A stretch of DNA of 64,000 bases from Nemertoderma westbladi (lineage: Eukaryota > Xenacoelomorpha > Nemertodermatida > Nemertodermatidae). Both the position numbers and the translations under genes were made by a program. Numbering within the stretch: the stretch's first letter is position 1; the number at the start of each line of letters is the position of its first letter. Positions 59,705 to 64,000 of the stretch are shown in pieces. The notes under the pieces are model-generated. The model had not been told where the DNA came from. It made no database searches and was given only the letters and a program-made list of their open reading frames with translations. The DNA is taken from positions 1 to 64,000 of the forward strand of contig JAUCBJ010003885.1 in assembly GCA_032718475.1 (NCBI GenBank). The letters run 5' to 3'.

Positions 59705-59830
59705 GGTCCATTACCACAACCGCGCGTCGGATCTACGTTAACATCGATAGATAAAACGGAAGAAAGAATTACTAAATCCGAAGGTGTCGGTGATGAAACC
59801 TCCCAGAAAGATGTGTCCAGCACCAAAAAG
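59705..59830 (+). CDS. C2orf81: C2orf81 homologue, exon 7
   Basis: Acceptor ACAATATTATAG, donor GTAACT. It is in phase 0 and encodes residues 220-261, beginning GPLPQPRVGSTLTS and ending SQKDVSSTKK. The last 30 or so bases and the donor are the founder of the 56-bp array that follows. The remaining exons lie beyond the window or are hidden after the array. Confidence 0.78.
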
Positions 59831-62800
59831 GTAACTCATTAACTCGTTCCCTTAGGACTCAGAAAGATGTGTCCAGCACCCAAAAGGTAACTCATTAGCT
59901 CGTTCCCTTAGGAACCAGAAAGATGTGTCCAGCACCAAAAAGGTAACTCATTTACTCGTTCCCGTAGGACCCAGAAAAATGTGTCCAGCACCAAAAAGGT
60001 AACTCATTAACTCGTTCCCGTAGGACCCAGAAAGATGTGTCCAGCACCAAAAAGGTAACTCATTAACTCGTTCCCGTAGGACCCAGAAAGATGTGTCCAG
60101 CACCAAAAAGGTAACTCATTAACTCGTTCCCGTAGGACCCAGAAAGATGTGTCCAGCACCAAAAAGGTAACTCATTAACTTGTTCCCATAGGACCCAGAA
60201 AGATGCGTCCAGCACCAAAAAGGTAACTCATTAACTCGTTCCCGTAGGACCCAGAAAGATGCGTCCAGCACCAAAAAGGTAACTCATTAACTCGTTCCCG
60301 TAGGACCCAGAAAGATGTGTCCAGCACCAAAAAGGTAACTCTTTAACTCGTTCCCGTAGGACCCAGAAAGATGTGTCCAGCACCAAAAAGGTAACTCATT
60401 TACTCGTTCCCATAAGACCCAAAAAGATGTGTCCAGCACCAAAAAGGTAACTCATTAACTCGTTCCCGTAGGACCCACAAAGATGTGTCCAGCACCAAAG
60501 AGGTAACTCATTAACTCGTTCCCGTAGGACCCAGAAAGATGTGTCCAGCACCAAAAAGGTAACTCATTAACTCGTTCCCATAGGACCCAGAAAGATGTGT
60601 CCAGCACCAAAAAGGTAACTCATTAACTCGTTCCCGTAGGAACCAGAAAGATGTGTCCAGCACCAAAAAGGTAACTCATTAACTCGTTCCCGTAGGACCC
60701 AGAAAGATGTGTCCAGCACCAAAAAGGTAACTCATTTACTCGTTCCCGTAGGACCCAGAAAGATGTGTCCAGCACCAAAAAGGTAACTCATTTACTCGTT
60801 CCCATAGGACCCAAAAAGATCTGTCCAGCACCAAAAAGGTAACTCATTAACTCGTTCCCTTAGGACCCAGAAAGATGTGTCCAGCACCAAAAAGGTAACT
60901 CATTTACTCGTTCCCATAGGACCCAGAAAGATGTGTCCAGCACCGAAAAGGTAACTCATTAACTCGTTCCCGTAGGACCCAGAAAGATGTGTCCAGCACC
61001 AAAAAGGTAACTCATTTACTCGTTCCCATAGGACCCAAAAAGATCTGTCCAGCACCAAAAAGGTAACTCATTAACTCGTTCCCTTAGGACCCAGAAAGAT
61101 GTGTCCAGCACCAAAAAGGTAACTCATTTACTCGTTCCCATAGGACCCAGAAAGATGTGTCCAGCACCAAAAAGGTAACTCATTTACTCGTTCCCATAGG
61201 ACCCAAAAAGATGTGTCCAGCACCAAAAAGGTAACTCATTAACTCGTTCCCGTAGGACCCAGAAAGATGTGTCCAGCACCAAAAAGGTAACTCATTTACT
61301 CGTTCCCATAGGACCCAAAAAGATCTGTCCAGCACCAAAAAGGTAACTCATTAACTCGTTCCCTTAGGACCCAGAAAGATGTGTCCAGCACCAAAAAGGT
61401 AACTCATTTACTCGTTCCCATAGGACCCAGAAAGATGTGTCCAGCACCAAAAAGGTAACTCATTTACTCGTTCCCATAGGACCCAAAAAGATGTGTCCAG
61501 CACCAAAAAGGTAACTCATTAACTCGTTCCCTTAGGACCCAGAAAGTTGTGTCCAGCACCAAAAAGGTAACTCATTAACTCGTTCCCGTAGGACCCAGAA
61601 AGATGTGTCCAGCACCAAAAAGGTAACTCATTAACTCGTTCCCGTAGGACCCAGAAAGATGTGTCCAGCACCAAAAAGGTAACTCATTAACTCGTTCCCG
61701 TAGGACCCAGAAAGATATGTCCAGCACCAAAAAGGTAACTCATTAACTCGTTCCCATAGGACCCAGAAAGATGTGTCCAGCACCAAAAAGGTAACTCATT
61801 AACTCGTTCCCGTAGGACCCAGAAAGTTGTGTCCAGCACCAAAAAGGTAACTCATTAACTCGTTCCCGTAGGACCCAGAAAGATGTGTCCAGCACCAAAA
61901 AGGTAACTCATTAACTCGTTCCCGTAGGACCCAGATAGATGTGTCCAGCACCAAAAAGGTAACTCATTAACTCGTTCCCTTAGGATCATTAACTCGTTCC
62001 CGTAGGACCCAGAAAGATGTGTCCAGCACCAAAAAGGTAACTCATTAACTCGTTCCCGTAGGACCCAGAAAGATGTGTCCAGCACCAAAAAGGTAACTCA
62101 TTAACTCGTTCCCGTAGGACCCAGAAAGATGTGTCCAGCACCAAAAAGGTAACTAATTAACTCGTTCCCGTAGGACCCAGAAAGATGTGTCCAGCACCAA
62201 AAAGGTAACTCATTTACTCGTACCCATAGGACCCAGAAAGATGTGTCCAGCACCGAAAAGGTAACTCATTAACTCGTTCCCGTAGGACCCAGAAAGATGT
62301 GTCCAGCACCAAAAAGGTAACTCATTTACTCGTTCCCATAGGACCCAGAAAGATGTGTCCAGCACCAAAAAGGTAACTCATTTACTCGTTCCCATAGGAC
62401 CCAAAAAGATGTGTCCAGCACCAAAAAGGTAACTCATTAACTCGTTCCCTTAGGACCCAGAAAGATGTGTCCAGCACCAAAAAGGTAACTCATTAACTCG
62501 TTCCCGTAGGACCCAGAAAGATGTGTCCAGCACCAAAAAGGTAACTCATTAACTCGTTCCCGTAGGACCCAGAAAGATGTGTCCAGCACCAAAAAGGTAA
62601 CTCATTAACTCGTTCCCATAGGACCCAGAAAGATGTGTCCAGCACCAAAAAGGTAACTCATTAACTCGTTCCCGTAGGACCCAGAAAGATGTGTCCAGCA
62701 CCAAAAAGGTAACTCATTAACTCGTTCCCGTAGGACCCAGAAAGATGTGTCCAGCACCAAAAAGGTAACTCATTAACTCGTTCCCGTAGGACCCAGAAAG

Positions 62801-63514
62801 ATGTGTCCAGCACCAAAAAGGTAACTCATTAACTCGTTCCCTTAGGATCATTAACTCGTTCCCTTAGGACCCAGAAAGATGTGTCCAGCACCAAAAAGGT
62901 AACTCATTAACTCGTTCCCATAGGACCCAAAAAGATGTGTCCAGCACCAAAAATGTAACTCATTAACTCGTTCCCGTAGGACCCAGAAAGATGTGTCCAG
63001 CACCAAAAAGGTAACTCATTAACTCGTTCCCGTAGGACCCAGAAAGATGTGTCCAGCACCAAAAAGGTAACTCATTAACTTGTTCCCATAGGACCCAGAA
63101 AGATGCGTCCAGCACCAAAAAGGTAACTCATTAACTCGTTCCCGTAGGACCCAGAAAGATGTGTCCAGCACCAAAAAGGTAACTCTTTAACTCGTTCCCG
63201 TAGGACCCAGAAAGATGTGTCCAGCACCAAAAAGGTAACTCATTTACTCGTTCCCATAGGACCCAAAAAGATGTGTCCAGCACCAAAAAGGTAACTCATT
63301 AACTCGTTCCCGTAGGACCCACAAAGATGTGTCCAGCACCAAAAAGGTAACTCATTAACTCGTTCCCGTAGGACCCAGAAAGATGTGTCCAGCACCAAAA
63401 AGGTAACTCATTAACTCGTTCCCATAGGACCCAGAAAGATGTGTCCAGCACCAAAAAGGTAACTCATTAACTCGTTCCCGTAGGACCCAGAAAGATATGT
63501 CCAGCACCAAAAAG
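59831..63514 (+). repeat. 56-bp minisatellite made of exon 7 end plus splice donor
   Basis: About 66 units. Each has 31 bases like the end of exon 7 (CCAGAAAGATGTGTCCAGCA, then CCAAAAAG), the donor-like GTAACTCATTAACTCGTTCC, then CGTAG just before the next unit. A GATCATTAACTCGTT junction variant at 61984 and 62849 and AGATCTGTCC variants spaced 224 and 280 bp apart show block duplication. Minus-strand frames through it are artefacts. Confidence 0.96.
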
Positions 63515-64000
63515 GTAATTGTAATGTTCGCTATACAGCGAATCATGAAAGGGTAAACTACCCATCCAGATGTCTGACTGAAAGAGGGGAATCCGCTATA
63601 CAGCAGTAACTTCCATGTATATTCAAAACTAAGAATAGCATATATATATTTTGAATCTCCTGCCACCATTGGATATCTTAGATCGACTATAACAACTCTC
63701 CTTTTTTAGAGATACAAATTGGATCTGGACGCCTAGACTAAATAACCTATGAATGTATCTTAAACTCAATATTATACACTTATACATAATATCATAATAC
63801 ACTTTGCACTGTATAATAATGTCCTAGTTCCTTTTTTTGAGATTCATTTGTGATGAATCTATATATTTCCACCTAGTTGACTATAATCAAGACGATTGGG
63901 TTGACATTTGTAGCGTGCACTTCGTCGAACACTGGGTGAGTCCAGATCGATTGAATTATCGATTGAATTGTCGCTTGAATTGTAATTCGATTGCGCCATA
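63515..64000. other. Downstream intron or flank, no certain exon
   Basis: GTTCGCTATACAGCGAA near 63529 is a short palindrome, and CGCTATACAGC recurs at 63592. A plus-strand open stretch from 63828 to the window end includes DDWVDICSVHF but has no start codon or verified splice sites. Confidence 0.4.

Noticed and set aside
59831-63514. The 31-base exon-like pieces as real serial microexons
   Set aside because: The spacer between them is only 25 bases, below any plausible spliceosomal intron, and 31 bases would shift the frame each time.
61855-63669. Minus-strand frames through the 56-bp array (SFWVL/GNELM repeats)
   Set aside because: They are antisense to C2orf81 and explained by the tandem unit.

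Overview
This is an intron-rich, repeat-laden eukaryotic window from an animal. AT-rich non-coding DNA surrounds GC-rich exons, GT-AG introns reach 10 kb, and retrotransposons and DNA transposons are abundant. The two host genes, a PEAK-family pseudokinase scaffold and a C2orf81 homologue, are animal genes. A marine invertebrate, perhaps a tunicate or another deuterostome, fits the compact exons and the repeat flora, but the sequence does not settle the lineage.

Layout. 1-3016: dispersed repeats and a decayed minisatellite. 3017-10602: a Ty3/Gypsy LTR retrotransposon with 316-bp LTRs and a TCAAA target duplication; its integrase is split by a 2.36-kb non-autonomous hAT-like element (8-bp duplication GTTAACAG). 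12373-16306: a foldback element with long inverted arms and a perfect 10-bp duplication. 16447-26679: a 10-kb imperfect palindrome whose arms carry inverted 32-bp-unit minisatellites. 27087-30142: a near-perfect 3-kb palindrome (duplication ATTA) ending 170 bp before a start codon.

30313-47794 (+): three coding exons predict a 1036-residue PEAK1/PRAG1-like protein. It keeps the family's N-terminal motif, central basic motif and C-terminal helices, but the pseudokinase N-lobe seems to be missing. Intron 1 holds a LINE fragment split by a minisatellite-cored element with a 10-bp duplication. Intron 2 holds two LINE copies and a huge 28-bp array (about 190 units) in which most or many units carry TACTAAC followed by ACAG.

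51101-beyond 59830 (+): seven exons of a C2orf81 (DUF4639) homologue, including two candidate alternative first exons. Its introns hold a 212-bp palindromic-repeat MITE (9-bp duplication), a 0.94-kb inverted-repeat element, a 4.1-kb array of a 16-bp unit, and about 66 copies of a 56-bp unit that repeats the end of exon 7 together with its splice donor. The gene runs off the window.

The two genes have no evident functional link. The recurring theme is the coupling of tandem repeats with terminal-inverted-repeat elements that make 8-10 bp target duplications, and of minisatellites with splice-signal motifs.
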